A stretch of 64,000 nt of DNA from CAJQLB01 sp041392065 (GCA_041392065.1 JAWKMU010000001.1:248001-312000); one strand, 5' to 3'; counted from the stretch's first letter, positions 1 to 9,522 are shown. Numbers and translations: made by a program. The notes: generated by a model not told the origin, from the sequence alone.

Positions 1-605
1 GTTTTAAATTTATCATTATTGCTTCACCATCAGGTCCATTCTTTACGAAAAGAATAAAACTATATGCCGAAACTAAATACATTCGTGCAGCAGAAGGTGG
101 AACTGGAGAAGCTAAGGCTGCAGGAAATTATGCAGCTGCGATTCGTCCAACAGAATTGGCGAAAGCAAAAGGTTTTGATCAAGTGTTATGGCTTGATGCC
201 ATAGAGCACAAATATATTCAAGAAGTTGGCACCATGAATATCTTCTTCAAAATTGACGGAAAATTTGTAACGCCTAAACGTGATGGAGCCATCTTAGATG
301 GTATCACCAGAATGAGTGTTATTGATTTGTTGAAGCATAAAGGCTATGAAGTTATTGAACGACCAATTTCAATAGACGAAATTAAAGAAGCTTCCAAAAA
401 AGGAATCTTAGAAGAGGCTTTTGGTACTGGAACAGCAGTTGGTATTGCTTATATTCAAGACATTGGGTTAAACGATGAAATCATTCATGTTTCTGATGAA
501 AGTCCTGTTGGATTGGAAGTAAATAACACATTAAACGGAATTAAAACAGGTAAAATTGAGGATACTTTTAACTGGATGGTTAAAATTGAAAAAGAGTTGG
601 TTTAA
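1..605 (+). CDS. ilvE: Branched-chain amino acid aminotransferase, 3' part
   Basis: PLP-dependent class IV (fold IV) aminotransferase that interconverts Leu, Ile and Val with their 2-oxo acids. The gene is cut by the window edge; the reading frame is open from base 3, so an apparent TTG start at 156 is only internal. The visible part has the family motif GGTGEAKAAGNYA, in which the Lys at codon 114-116 is the expected PLP lysine, then RPTELAKAKGFDQVLWLDA and EVGTMNIFF, all typical of BCAT. The stop TAA shares one base with the ATG of the next gene, so the two are probably translationally coupled. That partner is a branched-chain oxoacid dehydrogenase, which fits removal of the amino group followed by oxidative decarboxylation to branched acyl-CoA (catabolism or iso-fatty acid primers). 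Identity is secure. Confidence 0.95.
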   Translation, partial: FKFIIIASPSGPFFTKRIKLYAETKYIRAAEGGTGEAKAAGNYAAAIRPTELAKAKGFDQVLWLDAIEHKYIQEVGTMNIFFKIDGKFVTPKRDGAILDGITRMSVIDLLKHKGYEVIERPISIDEIKEASKKGILEEAFGTGTAVGIAYIQDIGLNDEIIHVSDESPVGLEVNNTLNGIKTGKIEDTFNWMVKIEKELV

Positions 606-2680
606 TGAATAAAGAAACACTTAAAAAAGCATTTTCAAAGCTATGCACAGCCAAAGCAATGACCGAATTGTACGAAGTCAATTTCAAGCAAGTTTCAAAA
701 TACGTACATGCAACTTCCAGAGGTCATGAAGCCATACAGATTGCTTTAGGTCTACAGTTATTACCACAAGATTATGCATTTCCTTATTATAGAGATGATG
801 CAATGTTGTTGTCGTTTGGACTAGAACCTTATGATTTAATGCTGCAGTTAATGGCCAAACGCGAAGACCCTTTTTCAGGTGGACGAACTTATTATTGCCA
901 CCCAAGTTTAAAAGATGATGATAAACCTAAAATCCCTCATCAATCCTCAGCTACAGGAATGCAATCTATTCCTGCAACAGGAGTTGCTATGGGTATGCAA
1001 TATTTGGAAAAACAAGGATTAAATAACCCTATTGTCATTCAGAGCGACAGCGAAGAATCTAAACTAAATCCAATAACAGTTTGTAGTCTTGGTGACGCCT
1101 CAGTAACAGAAGGCGAAATAGCTGAAGCATTTCAGATGGCAGCTTTAAAACAAATGCCAATTTTATATTTAGTACAAGATAACGGTTGGGATATTTCAGC
1201 AAATGAAGCCGAAACCAGATCTCAAAATGCTTACCAATACGCACAAGGGTTTCATGGTTTGGATGCCATTTCAATTGATGGAGCTAATTTTATTGAATGC
1301 TACGAAGCCATTGAAAAAGTAATCGAAACGATTCGTAAAGAGCGACGTCCATTTTTGGTACATGCAAAAGTTCCACTCCTAAATCATCATACTTCAGGTG
1401 TCCGTATGGAATGGTATCGTGATGATTTAGATGAAGCACGTTCGCGAGATCCTTATCCAGTATTAAAACAGCAATTACTAGATAACGGTTTTTCTTCTCA
1501 AGAAATTCAAAGTATAGAAAATTCCGCGAAAGCGAAAGTACAAGCAGATTTTGAAAAAGCTTTAAAGGCCGAAGACCCAAAACCAGAAGATTTATTCACT
1601 CATGATTTTGTTCCAACAACAATTACAGAAGAAATTGGAGAACGTGAGCCAAAAAATGGAGAACGTGTTGTCATGGTAGATTGTGCATTACATGCCATTG
1701 AAGAGTTAATGCGACAGGATAAAAAATGCTTGTTATATGGACAAGATGTAGGTGGAAGACTGGGAGGCGTTTTTAGAGAAGCTGCAACTTTAGCTCAAAA
1801 ATTTGGAGACGATCGTGTATTTAACACACCAATTCAAGAAGCTTTTATTGTTGGTTCAACCGTTGGTATGAGTGCAGTTGGATTAAAGCCAATTGTTGAG
1901 GTTCAATTTGCCGATTATATTTGGCCAGGTCTAAATCAGTTGTTTACTGAGGTTAGTAGAAGCTGTTATTTATCTAACGGAAAATGGCCTGTGAGTATGA
2001 TCCTTCGTGTGCCTATTGGAGCTTATGGAAGTGGTGGACCATATCATTCATCCTCTGTAGAAAGTGTACTCACAAATATTAGAGGAATAAAAATTGCTTA
2101 TCCAAGTAATGGAGCCGATTTAAAAGGCTTCATGAAAGCAGCGTATTGCGATCCAAATCCAGTAGTGATTTTAGAACACAAAGGCTTGTATTGGAGTAAA
2201 GTTCCTGGAACGTTAACTGCGACCTCTGTTGAACCTTCAGAAGATTACGTTTTACCGCTCGGAAAAGCTTGGGTCTTGCAAGAAATTTGGAAACAAGAAG
2301 ATATTGAAACGCTTACTATTGTTACTTATGGAATGGGAGTACATTGGGCTTATAATGCGTCTGGTGAATTAGATATGAGAGACCAAATTGAAATCATTGA
2401 TTTACGTACTTTATTTCCATTAGATGAAGAGACCATTATGAAATCTGTAAAGAAAACTGGAAAATGTTTAGTGGTCACTGAAGAACCTAGTAACAATAGT
2501 TTTGCACTGGCCTTGGCTGGAAAAATTCAAGAACAATGTTTTCAATATTTAGATGCTCCAGTAATGACCATTGGTGGCGAGAACATGCCAGCAATTCCTT
2601 TAAATTCTACGTTGGAACAGACCATGATTCCTTCCACAGAAAAAGTAAAAGCAAAAATCAATGACTTGCTAAATTATTAA
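605..2680 (+). CDS. Fused 2-oxoacid dehydrogenase E1 alpha/beta (branched-chain type)
   Basis: E1 component of a thiamine-diphosphate 2-oxoacid dehydrogenase complex, most likely the branched-chain one given the coupled BCAT upstream. The alpha part (about residues 1-330) carries the ThDP motif GDASVTEGE near residue 163 and DNGWDIS near 192. The beta part starts near residue 353 (VVMVDCALHAIEELM) and runs through GQDVGGRLGGVF and the transketolase C domain. Alpha and beta are usually separate genes of about 330-400 and 330 residues; here one 691-residue ORF holds both, an arrangement common in Bacteroidetes. Residues about 144-153 (VIQSDSEES) look like an in-frame insertion of a dispersed repeat, flanked by NNP and NP, just before the ThDP motif. 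E2 and E3 are not nearby. Substrate preference (pyruvate or branched oxoacid) is inferred from context. Confidence 0.9.
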   Translation: MNKETLKKAFSKLCTAKAMTELYEVNFKQVSKYVHATSRGHEAIQIALGLQLLPQDYAFPYYRDDAMLLSFGLEPYDLMLQLMAKREDPFSGGRTYYCHPSLKDDDKPKIPHQSSATGMQSIPATGVAMGMQYLEKQGLNNPIVIQSDSEESKLNPITVCSLGDASVTEGEIAEAFQMAALKQMPILYLVQDNGWDISANEAETRSQNAYQYAQGFHGLDAISIDGANFIECYEAIEKVIETIRKERRPFLVHAKVPLLNHHTSGVRMEWYRDDLDEARSRDPYPVLKQQLLDNGFSSQEIQSIENSAKAKVQADFEKALKAEDPKPEDLFTHDFVPTTITEEIGEREPKNGERVVMVDCALHAIEELMRQDKKCLLYGQDVGGRLGGVFREAATLAQKFGDDRVFNTPIQEAFIVGSTVGMSAVGLKPIVEVQFADYIWPGLNQLFTEVSRSCYLSNGKWPVSMILRVPIGAYGSGGPYHSSSVESVLTNIRGIKIAYPSNGADLKGFMKAAYCDPNPVVILEHKGLYWSKVPGTLTATSVEPSEDYVLPLGKAWVLQEIWKQEDIETLTIVTYGMGVHWAYNASGELDMRDQIEIIDLRTLFPLDEETIMKSVKKTGKCLVVTEEPSNNSFALALAGKIQEQCFQYLDAPVMTIGGENMPAIPLNSTLEQTMIPSTEKVKAKINDLLNY
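1034..1060 (+). repeat. REP-like element inside the E1 gene
   Basis: Starts GTCATTCAGAGC and ends GCGAAGAATCT, and reads in frame as VIQSDSEES. It shares the GTCATTC-GAGC-GAAGAATCT pattern with the copy at 19561-19587 in the macroglobulin gene and resembles a repeat I associate from memory with many Bacteroidetes genomes. It adds roughly 10-12 residues between two NP dipeptides of E1. Confidence 0.65.
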
Positions 2681-2715
2681 ACTTTATTACCTTAGTTGTT
2701 CTATCATTGTAATCT

Positions 2716-3753
2716 ATGAGAGCAGCTGTTTTTGAAGCATTCCAAGGTCCAATTACCATCCAAAACATCAACGATCCAGCACCAAAAAATGATGGTGTCG
2801 TTGTTAAAGTAAATGCAACTGGGTTATGTAGGAGTGATTGGCATGGTTGGATGGGACACGATCAAGATATCGTGTTACCTCATGTTCCTGGACATGAATT
2901 AGCAGGAATCATCGTTGAAGTTGGGAAAGATATCAAGAATTTTAAAATAGGAGATAGAGTCACCATACCATTTGTAGCTGGTTGTGGTAATTGTGGAGAA
3001 TGCAAATCTGGAAATCAGCAAGTATGTGATCACCAATCTCAGCCTGGTTTTACACATCATGGTTCGTTTGCTGAGTATGTAGCTTTAGATTATGCAGATA
3101 CTAATTTGGTAAAACTTCCAGAGGAAATAAACGATGTGACTGCTGCAACATTAGGCTGCCGATTTATCACAGCCTTTAGAGCCATTGTAGCCCAAGGGAA
3201 AGTATCAAAGAGACAACATGTAGCCATTCATGGTTGTGGTGGAGTTGGCTTGTCTGCTATTATGATAGCCAATGCCTTGGGAGCTCAAGTTATTGCAATC
3301 GATATTAATAATGATACTTTGGAATTAGCAAAACAACTAGGAGCAAGTTCAGTAGTCAATGGCTCAAATAGTAATGTTGAGGAAGCTATTAAAGACATCA
3401 CTAAAGGAGGTGTTCATGTGTCTATGGATGCTTTAGGAAGTGAAATTACTTGTCTAAATTCAATTGCATCGTTGAAGAAAAGAGGCAAACATGTACAAGT
3501 TGGATTAATGACAGGAAATCATAAGTATCCAAATATTCCAATGGACAGAATCATAGCAGATGAATTGGAAATTATTGGGAGTCATGGCATGCAAGCACAT
3601 AAATATCCTGAGATGCTTAAAATGATAGTAGATGGTAAATTGCATCCAGAAAAACTCATAGAAAAAACCATTACTTTAGAAGAAGCAACGGTCGCTCTTC
3701 CAAATATGAACAAATTTCAGAACAAAGGTGTTTTGGTTATTAATTCCTTTTAG
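2716..3753 (+). CDS. Zinc-dependent alcohol dehydrogenase
   Basis: Medium-chain dehydrogenase/reductase of 345 residues. Catalytic zinc ligands C38 (GLCRSDWHGW), H60 and E61 (PGHE) are present, as are four structural-zinc cysteines C90, C93, C96 and C104. The Rossmann glycine motif is GCGGVGLSA, followed by an acidic residue in AIDIN that suggests NAD preference. Length is normal for the family. It starts 35 bases after the E1 stop on the same strand and may be co-transcribed; the AT-rich gap has no obvious promoter. An alcohol dehydrogenase next to branched-chain degradation could handle branched alcohols or aldehydes, but that is inference; the natural substrate cannot be read from sequence. 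Confidence 0.9.
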   Translation: MRAAVFEAFQGPITIQNINDPAPKNDGVVVKVNATGLCRSDWHGWMGHDQDIVLPHVPGHELAGIIVEVGKDIKNFKIGDRVTIPFVAGCGNCGECKSGNQQVCDHQSQPGFTHHGSFAEYVALDYADTNLVKLPEEINDVTAATLGCRFITAFRAIVAQGKVSKRQHVAIHGCGGVGLSAIMIANALGAQVIAIDINNDTLELAKQLGASSVVNGSNSNVEEAIKDITKGGVHVSMDALGSEITCLNSIASLKKRGKHVQVGLMTGNHKYPNIPMDRIIADELEIIGSHGMQAHKYPEMLKMIVDGKLHPEKLIEKTITLEEATVALPNMNKFQNKGVLVINSF

Positions 3754-3773
3754 TAACTTAAAATAAAAAACTC

Positions 3774-3793
3774 CAATTACTTTTTGGTAATTG
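3774..3793 (-). terminator. Rho-independent terminator after tRNA-Thr
   Basis: Inverted repeat CAATTAC / GTAATTG with a 6-base loop. Read on the minus strand the stem is followed at once by GAGTTTTTTATTTT, so it most likely ends the tRNA-Thr transcript. On the plus strand it may also help end the alcohol dehydrogenase message, though the T tract is weak there. Confidence 0.6.
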
Positions 3794-3806
3794 AAGCTTT
3801 ATATAG

Positions 3807-3880
3807 AGCCGATGGAGGGACTCGAACCCACGACCTGCTGATTACAAATCAGCTGCTCTAGCCAGCTGAGCTACATCGGC
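3807..3880 (-). tRNA. tRNA-Thr (anticodon TGT)
   Basis: Reverse-complement reading gives a full cloverleaf: acceptor GCCGATG pairing perfectly with CATCGGC, D arm TAGCTCAGCTGGCTAGAGCA, anticodon stem GCTGA/TCAGC around loop TTTGTAA with anticodon TGT, and T arm with GGTTCGAGTCC. The discriminator base is T. The 3' CCA is not encoded. TGT reads ACA (Thr). A terminator follows. Confidence 0.95.
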
Positions 3881-3927
3881 AATGATTAAGGCAAATATAA
3901 TCTTGAAAATAATATTAGCAACTATTT

Positions 3928-4776
3928 TTAAAATAATTTTTTAAGGATTTGTTTCCAGCGAAAATTTCTGATAAATCTTCCTTGTTCTGGAGTTATAAAA
4001 AAATCAACTTTTTCTTTCTTAGCTTTTAAATAGCCTTTAATACAATCTTTAAAGTAGTTTAAGCTTTTCTTTTTATACGACAACTTTGCTGAAGACAATA
4101 AGGTTAAAGCTAACCCGAAACGCAACTTATACCATGCTTCTCCTTGCAAATATTTTGATGCTTTGTTATAAGTTACTCCTGTTGGTTTTAGGTGTTTTAC
4201 TTTTAAGGTATCATCAGTTTTAAACGACCAGTTGTAATACAAAGCTAAAAGTTCGTCAATTGTGTCCCAACCCATTGCAGGTTTTAATTTACCAATATCC
4301 AAAAAGCACTCCTTCCTATAAGCTTTTAAAGCACCACGAATATGATCTTTTCCAGTTAAGCTTTCCAGTTTCCATTCACCATTTTTTTCAATATAACAAT
4401 GTCCAGCAATCATACCTAAACGTTCATCAGATTGGTAATGTAAAGATAACGTCTCTAGATAATTGGATGGAAAAATGAGATCCGCATCATATTTGCAGAT
4501 TACATCGTAATTTTCATCAAGTGTTTCATAACCTTTGTAAAAAGCATTGATAATTTTACTACCAGGTAAGTGCTTTTCTGAAGATTGGTTTTCAATTAGA
4601 GTTATCCAGTTGTATTGTTTAGTGAACTCTGAAACAATTTTTGCTGTATCATCAGTAGAATTATCATTTACTACAACTAATCGCTTTGGTTGCAAGGTTT
4701 GATTGACAAGCGATTCTAAAGTTAAACCAATAGTCTCTTGCTCATTATGTGCTGGTATGATGATGTAGAAATCCAA
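3928..4776 (-). CDS. Family 2 glycosyltransferase
   Basis: GT-A fold glycosyltransferase, 282 residues, transferring a sugar from a nucleotide-sugar donor. It opens with YIIIPAHNEQETI, has VVNDNSTDDTA for nucleotide binding, and the metal-binding DxD motif as YDADLIFP. No membrane segment is seen, so it is probably cytosolic or peripheral. The start is TTG: the frame has a stop two codons upstream and the conserved N-terminal strand begins directly after it. It is followed (upstream on this strand) by a methyltransferase and a KAS III-like gene, so it may join a surface glycolipid or polysaccharide pathway; acceptor and sugar are unknown. Confidence 0.88.
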   Translation of the reverse strand: MDFYIIIPAHNEQETIGLTLESLVNQTLQPKRLVVVNDNSTDDTAKIVSEFTKQYNWITLIENQSSEKHLPGSKIINAFYKGYETLDENYDVICKYDADLIFPSNYLETLSLHYQSDERLGMIAGHCYIEKNGEWKLESLTGKDHIRGALKAYRKECFLDIGKLKPAMGWDTIDELLALYYNWSFKTDDTLKVKHLKPTGVTYNKASKYLQGEAWYKLRFGLALTLLSSAKLSYKKKSLNYFKDCIKGYLKAKKEKVDFFITPEQGRFIRNFRWKQILKKLF

Positions 4777-4815
4777 TAATCAATAGCTAAATTAAAACTC
4801 AAAACTAAGGAAACC

Positions 4816-4834
4816 ATTTGGAATTTGGAATTTG
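4816..4834. repeat. TTTGGAATTTGGAATTTG dispersed repeat
   Basis: Short tandem of TTTGGAA units between the glycosyltransferase start and the methyltransferase stop. A similar string occurs at 36411-36440 after radC. It lies inside a long loop closed by AAAACTCAA (4794-4802) and TTGAGTTTT (4839-4847), which may act as a weak 3' hairpin of the methyltransferase gene. Function unknown. Confidence 0.35.
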
Positions 4835-4846
4835 ATTATTGAGTTT

Positions 4847-5368
4847 TTAAACTCTTTCAGCGTAAACAATGTAATAGCGAGGTGTAAACCATCTTAACAT
4901 TGGTCTGATTCCAATTTTTTTTGTTGGATTAGTCCATTTTTGTCTATCTACAATTTTCCAACCAGCTTTTTCAAGCAACCAATCAAATTGCCAATCTTCA
5001 AATTCATGGAAGTGTCTGTCCCATTTATCGGTTTTGCTTCTGTAGGCAGATGAAAACCAAAGTCTAAGCGGAATGCTAGCGACTAATTTATTGGCTTTTA
5101 TGCATTTTAATACAGTGTAAGGAGAGAGAAGATGTTCAAAAATTTCAAAAGCAGTAATCACATTTGCATTTGAGCTTTCAATTGTAGAAGTATCTAAATC
5201 TAAGTCTTCACCTTTTGTGTTTTCTACAGTAAATCCTTGTTGCTTCATTATTTTGGTAAAAGGGTTTTCTACTCCTAAATCCAAAATCTTTGAATCAGTT
5301 GAAATGTGTTTCAATAGAAACTCTGCTGTATGTTTATAACGTTTATTGGGAAAAGTTTTTTCGTACAT
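4847..5368 (-). CDS. Class I SAM-dependent methyltransferase
   Basis: 173-residue protein with the Rossmann-type SAM-binding start KILDLGVENPFTKIM (motif I, near residues 30-45), the acidic ribose-binding region GEDLDLDTS and a motif resembling post-I/II ITAFEIFEHLLSPYTVL. This matches the Methyltransf_11/UbiE-like superfamily. The protein is short, so extra substrate-recognition domains are missing. Substrate unknown. It lies 36 bases after the KAS III-like stop and 70 before the glycosyltransferase, all on the minus strand, which suggests one transcription unit. Confidence 0.8.
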   Translation of the reverse strand: MYEKTFPNKRYKHTAEFLLKHISTDSKILDLGVENPFTKIMKQQGFTVENTKGEDLDLDTSTIESSNANVITAFEIFEHLLSPYTVLKCIKANKLVASIPLRLWFSSAYRSKTDKWDRHFHEFEDWQFDWLLEKAGWKIVDRQKWTNPTKKIGIRPMLRWFTPRYYIVYAERV

Positions 5369-5404
5369 TTTTAGTTTCCCAGAAATCGGAAATCTTTTTA
5401 GTTA

Positions 5405-6463
5405 TTAATATTTATACACAATTGCGTTAATGTGCATTCCTGCACCAACACTTGCAAATATAATAACATCGCCTTTGTTTATTTGATGATTTTCAAGATT
5501 ATTCTTTACAATCAAGTCGTACAAAGTAGGTACAGTAGCTACTGAGCTATTGCCAAGTTTATGTATGCTCATTGGCATAATATCTTCTGGCATTTCGGTT
5601 TTATACAATCTGTAAAAGCGTTTTACGATGGCTTCATCCATTTTTTCATTGGCTTGATGTATTAAAATTTTCTTCACATCTTTTATATCAACATCACTTT
5701 TATCAAGGCAAGCTTTCATAGCTTGAGGTACATTGTTTAGTGCAAATTCATAGATTTTTCTTCCATGCATTTTAATATATCTTGTGTCTCTGCAAAGATC
5801 TTGGTTGTTGGAATTTCCAAAGTATAAGTAATAGGCTTCATCATAAGTAAAAGAAGCAGACTCATGCGCAAGAATACCACCTTCTTCATTTGTGGCTTCA
5901 ACAATTGTAGCTCCTGCACCATCTGAATATATCATGGAATCTCTATCATGTTTATCAACCACTCTCGATAAAGTTTCAGCACCAATAACAAGACATTTTT
6001 TTGCCATTCCAGCTTTTATAAATGCTTGTGCTTGAATCACACCTTCAACCCAACCAGGACAACCAAAAAGGATATCATAAGCGACACATTTTGGATTTTT
6101 GATTTGTAAACTGTGCTTGATTCGTGAGGCTAAACAAGGTAAAATATCACTTTGTATGGCATTGGCTTTGACATCACCAAAATTATGAGCAACAATAATA
6201 TAATCGAGTTCTTCTCTATCTATTTTAGCATCTTCTATAGCTTTTTCAGCAGCAAAAAAGCCAAGGTCTGAAGCTGTTAAATGATCTTTGGCATAACAAC
6301 GCTCAACAATTCCAGTAATCTCCTTAAATTTTTCTACTATAACTTCACTGGAATATTCTATTGTTGAACCATCTGTATTTAAAAATTGATGCTGATGAAA
6401 GTCTTCGTTTTTTTCAATGGTATCAGGGATATAGCTTCCAACACCAGTTATTCTTATGTTCAT
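5405..6463 (-). CDS. 3-oxoacyl-ACP synthase III family protein
   Basis: Thiolase-fold condensing enzyme like FabH. The catalytic triad is visible as C135 (LFGCPGWVEG), H269 (LIHQANE) and N305 (KLGNSS). An in-frame ATG lies further upstream at 6526, but the conserved N terminus MNIRITGVGSYIPDT begins at the ATG at 6463, giving 352 residues, slightly longer than FabH (about 320). The longer spacing of the triad and its position beside a glycosyltransferase and a methyltransferase suggest a specialised KAS III-like or beta-ketoacyl synthase homologue rather than the housekeeping FabH. It could prime branched-chain or aryl lipid synthesis; this is inference. Confidence 0.85.
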   Translation of the reverse strand: MNIRITGVGSYIPDTIEKNEDFHQHQFLNTDGSTIEYSSEVIVEKFKEITGIVERCYAKDHLTASDLGFFAAEKAIEDAKIDREELDYIIVAHNFGDVKANAIQSDILPCLASRIKHSLQIKNPKCVAYDILFGCPGWVEGVIQAQAFIKAGMAKKCLVIGAETLSRVVDKHDRDSMIYSDGAGATIVEATNEEGGILAHESASFTYDEAYYLYFGNSNNQDLCRDTRYIKMHGRKIYEFALNNVPQAMKACLDKSDVDIKDVKKILIHQANEKMDEAIVKRFYRLYKTEMPEDIMPMSIHKLGNSSVATVPTLYDLIVKNNLENHQINKGDVIIFASVGAGMHINAIVYKY

Positions 6464-6565
6464 ATAATGAAATTTGCCTTTAATATTGCTAATGTAACGA
6501 ATATAAAAGCAAAATATTAAAGGCAAAAAATGTTTTAAGCTCTTTTACGATGTTCAAAGCCAATT

Positions 6566-9415
6566 TTAGGCTTCTATAAAGTCTTCAATTGGAGCGCAAG
6601 TACAGATTAAATTTCTATCGCCATAAGCATCGTCAACACGTCTTACGCTTGGCCAGAATTTATTGTCTTTTACATAGTCTAAAGGAAATGCAGCTTGAGT
6701 TCTGGAATATGGTAAATCCCAAGTGTCAGCTGTAAGCATTGCCATAGTATGAGGTGCATTTTTCAGCACGTTGTTAGGGTTGTCTTTATCTGCTGCTTCA
6801 ATTTCTTTTCTAATAGAAATCATAGCATCACAAAAACGATCTAATTCTTCTTTACTTTCACTTTCAGTAGGTTCAATCATTAAGGTACCTGCAACTGGAA
6901 AGGAGACAGTTGGCGCATGAAATCCGTAGTCCATCAATCGTTTTGCAATGTCTACAACCTCAATTCCGTGTTCTTTGAAAGCTCTGCAATCAACAATCAT
7001 TTCATGTGCAGCACGTCCTCTTTCGCCTGAATATAACGTATCAAAATGACCTTGTAAGCGCACTTTTAAGTAATTCGCATTAAGTATTGCAATTTTTGTA
7101 GATTCTGTAAGACCTTTAGCGCCTAACATACAGATATAACCATAGGAAATTAAGCAAGCCAAAGCAGAACCATAAGGAGCTGCAGAAATTGCAGTTATTC
7201 CTTTTTCACCACCTACATTAACCACAGGATTTCCAGGTAGAAAAGGCACTAATTGTTTAGCAACACAAATTGGACCAACACCAGGACCACCACCACCATG
7301 AGGAATAGCAAAGGTTTTATGTAAATTGAGATGACAAACATCTGCTCCAATATTACCAGGATTGGTTAATCCTACTTGAGCGTTCATGTTAGCTCCATCC
7401 ATGTATACTTGGCCACCATTATCGTGAATGATTTTAGTGATTTCTTTTATACCAGATTCATATACACCATGAGTTGATGGATAGGTTACCATTAAACATG
7501 AAAGGTTGTCTTTATGCAGCTCAGCTTTTTCACGTAAATCGTCAATATCTATATTACCTTCATCAGTTGATTTTGTAACTACCACTTGCATTCCAGCCAT
7601 TACAGCACTTGCAGGATTGGTTCCATGAGCTGATGATGGAATTAAACAAATGTTTCTATGATGATCACCTCTAGATTCGTGGTAAGCTTTAATTACCATT
7701 AATCCAGCATACTCACCTTGAGCACCAGAATTTGGTTGTAAAGATGTTGCTGCAAATCCAGTGATTTCAGTGAGCTGATTTTCTAATTTTTTAAGAACTA
7801 TCAAATAGCCTTCTACTTGATTTAATGGAGCAAAAGGATGAATATTTCCCCAATTTGACCAACTTAGAGGCAACATTTCGGCAGCTGCGTTTAGTTTCAT
7901 TGTACATGAACCTAATGAAATCATAGAATGATTTAATGATAAATCTTTACGCTCTAATGATTTGATATAACGCATTAATTCAGTTTCTGAATGATAAGTG
8001 TTAAACACTTCATTATCTAGGAAATCTGAAGTTCTTTTTACGGCATCTAAAATATTGTTTGCTGATGCAATTGCAGTTAATTTTTCTGCGTTTTTTCCTG
8101 CAACTTCAGCAAAAATTGAAACGATAGTATTTATATCAGATATTGTTGTAGTTTCATTTAAAGAAATGGTTACAGTATCTGCATCAGGATAATAAAAATT
8201 AACACCTTTTGCTTCAGCAATAGTTTTTACTTTTTCAGTATTGGCTTTCACTTTTAGTGTATCGAAGTAAGCAGAATTTTCCTGAGCAAATCCTAAATTT
8301 TGTAAGGCTTTGTCCAAACTACTTGCTGCATTATGCACTTTATTAGCGATGTATTGTAATCCTTTAGGACCATGATAAACCGCATACATTCCAGCCATCA
8401 CGGCTAACAATACTTGTGCAGTACAAATGTTAGAAGTCGCCTTGTCTCTTTTAATGTGTTGCTCTCTGGTTTGAAGCGCCATTCTTAAGGCACGATTGCC
8501 ATTAGCATCTTTAGTAACACCAATAATTCTACCAGGAATACTACGTTTGTATTCTTCTTTTGTTGCAAAATAGGCAGCATGTGGTCCACCATAACCCATT
8601 GGAATTCCAAAACGTTGCGTTGTTCCAATAACTACATCAGCGCCAAATTTTCCAGGAGCTTCTAATTTCACTAAACTTAAAATGTCTGCAGCAACAGCTA
8701 CTTTAATGTTGTTAGTATTTGCTTTTGAAATGAATGAAGCGATATCTCTGATTTGTCCATCTTTTCCTGGATATTGAACAATAGCAGCAAAGTATTCAGA
8801 TGAATAATCAAATTCATTTACATTTCCAACAACCAATTCAATTCCTAAAGGATTTGAACGCGTTTGCAAAAGTGACAAGGTTTGAGGTAAAATTTGTTCG
8901 TCAACAAAAAGTTTGACAACCTCATTTTTCTTTTGGTCACGTTCTCTAACTGCAAAAAGTAAAGCCATAGCTTCAGCAGCAGCAGTACTTTCATCCAACA
9001 ACGATGCATTTGCAATTTCCATTCCTGTTAGGTCAGTTACCATGGTTTGGAAATTTAAAAGTGCTTCCAAACGACCTTGAGCTATTTCAGCCTGATAAGG
9101 TGTGTAAGCAGTATACCAACCTGGATTTTCCAATATGTTACGTTGTATTACTGCAGGTAAATTTGATGGATGATAACCCAAACCAATGTATGATTTAAAA
9201 ACTTTGTTTTTTGAAGCCAAATCATGAATGTGCTGCAAGTATTCTTGCTCGCTCATAGCAACATCTAAGTTAAGAGGGTTTTGTAAACGTATACTGTCAG
9301 GTATAGTTTCGTTAATAAGCTGATCTAAAGTTGATGCGCCAACTGTGTTGAGCATTGCCTTATGGTCGCTTTCCCTTGGGCCAATGTGACGCAGTGCAAA
9401 CAAATCTGTATTCAT
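6566..9415 (-). CDS. gcvP: Glycine dehydrogenase (decarboxylating), P protein
   Basis: P protein of the glycine cleavage system: PLP-dependent decarboxylation of glycine with transfer of the aminomethyl group to lipoyl-GcvH. At 949 residues it is the single-chain form with both halves. The PLP lysine is K700 in HLNLHKTFAIPHGGGGPG, followed by the glycine-rich loop typical of the family; the N-terminal half has ALRHIGPRESDHKAML. gcvT and gcvH are not in the window. The ATG at 9415 is supported by this conserved N terminus. It diverges from a UbiA-like gene across 119 bases; I see no glycine-riboswitch-like structure there. Confidence 0.97.
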   Translation of the reverse strand: MNTDLFALRHIGPRESDHKAMLNTVGASTLDQLINETIPDSIRLQNPLNLDVAMSEQEYLQHIHDLASKNKVFKSYIGLGYHPSNLPAVIQRNILENPGWYTAYTPYQAEIAQGRLEALLNFQTMVTDLTGMEIANASLLDESTAAAEAMALLFAVRERDQKKNEVVKLFVDEQILPQTLSLLQTRSNPLGIELVVGNVNEFDYSSEYFAAIVQYPGKDGQIRDIASFISKANTNNIKVAVAADILSLVKLEAPGKFGADVVIGTTQRFGIPMGYGGPHAAYFATKEEYKRSIPGRIIGVTKDANGNRALRMALQTREQHIKRDKATSNICTAQVLLAVMAGMYAVYHGPKGLQYIANKVHNAASSLDKALQNLGFAQENSAYFDTLKVKANTEKVKTIAEAKGVNFYYPDADTVTISLNETTTISDINTIVSIFAEVAGKNAEKLTAIASANNILDAVKRTSDFLDNEVFNTYHSETELMRYIKSLERKDLSLNHSMISLGSCTMKLNAAAEMLPLSWSNWGNIHPFAPLNQVEGYLIVLKKLENQLTEITGFAATSLQPNSGAQGEYAGLMVIKAYHESRGDHHRNICLIPSSAHGTNPASAVMAGMQVVVTKSTDEGNIDIDDLREKAELHKDNLSCLMVTYPSTHGVYESGIKEITKIIHDNGGQVYMDGANMNAQVGLTNPGNIGADVCHLNLHKTFAIPHGGGGPGVGPICVAKQLVPFLPGNPVVNVGGEKGITAISAAPYGSALACLISYGYICMLGAKGLTESTKIAILNANYLKVRLQGHFDTLYSGERGRAAHEMIVDCRAFKEHGIEVVDIAKRLMDYGFHAPTVSFPVAGTLMIEPTESESKEELDRFCDAMISIRKEIEAADKDNPNNVLKNAPHTMAMLTADTWDLPYSRTQAAFPLDYVKDNKFWPSVRRVDDAYGDRNLICTCAPIEDFIEA

Positions 9416-9522
9416 ACTGTAAAGGTTGAGTTTTAAAGTGTAAAATTAAGTAAATAAATATGGTTTAATGATGCTAATTTTGAAAGTTTTTAACCAATTT
9501 AAGGCATTATTAACAGTTTACC

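Noticed and set aside
4794..4847. Terminator for the methyltransferase gene
   Set aside because: The AAAACTCAA/TTGAGTTTT stem has a 36-base loop and lies partly in the stop codon; too weak to call as a terminator.
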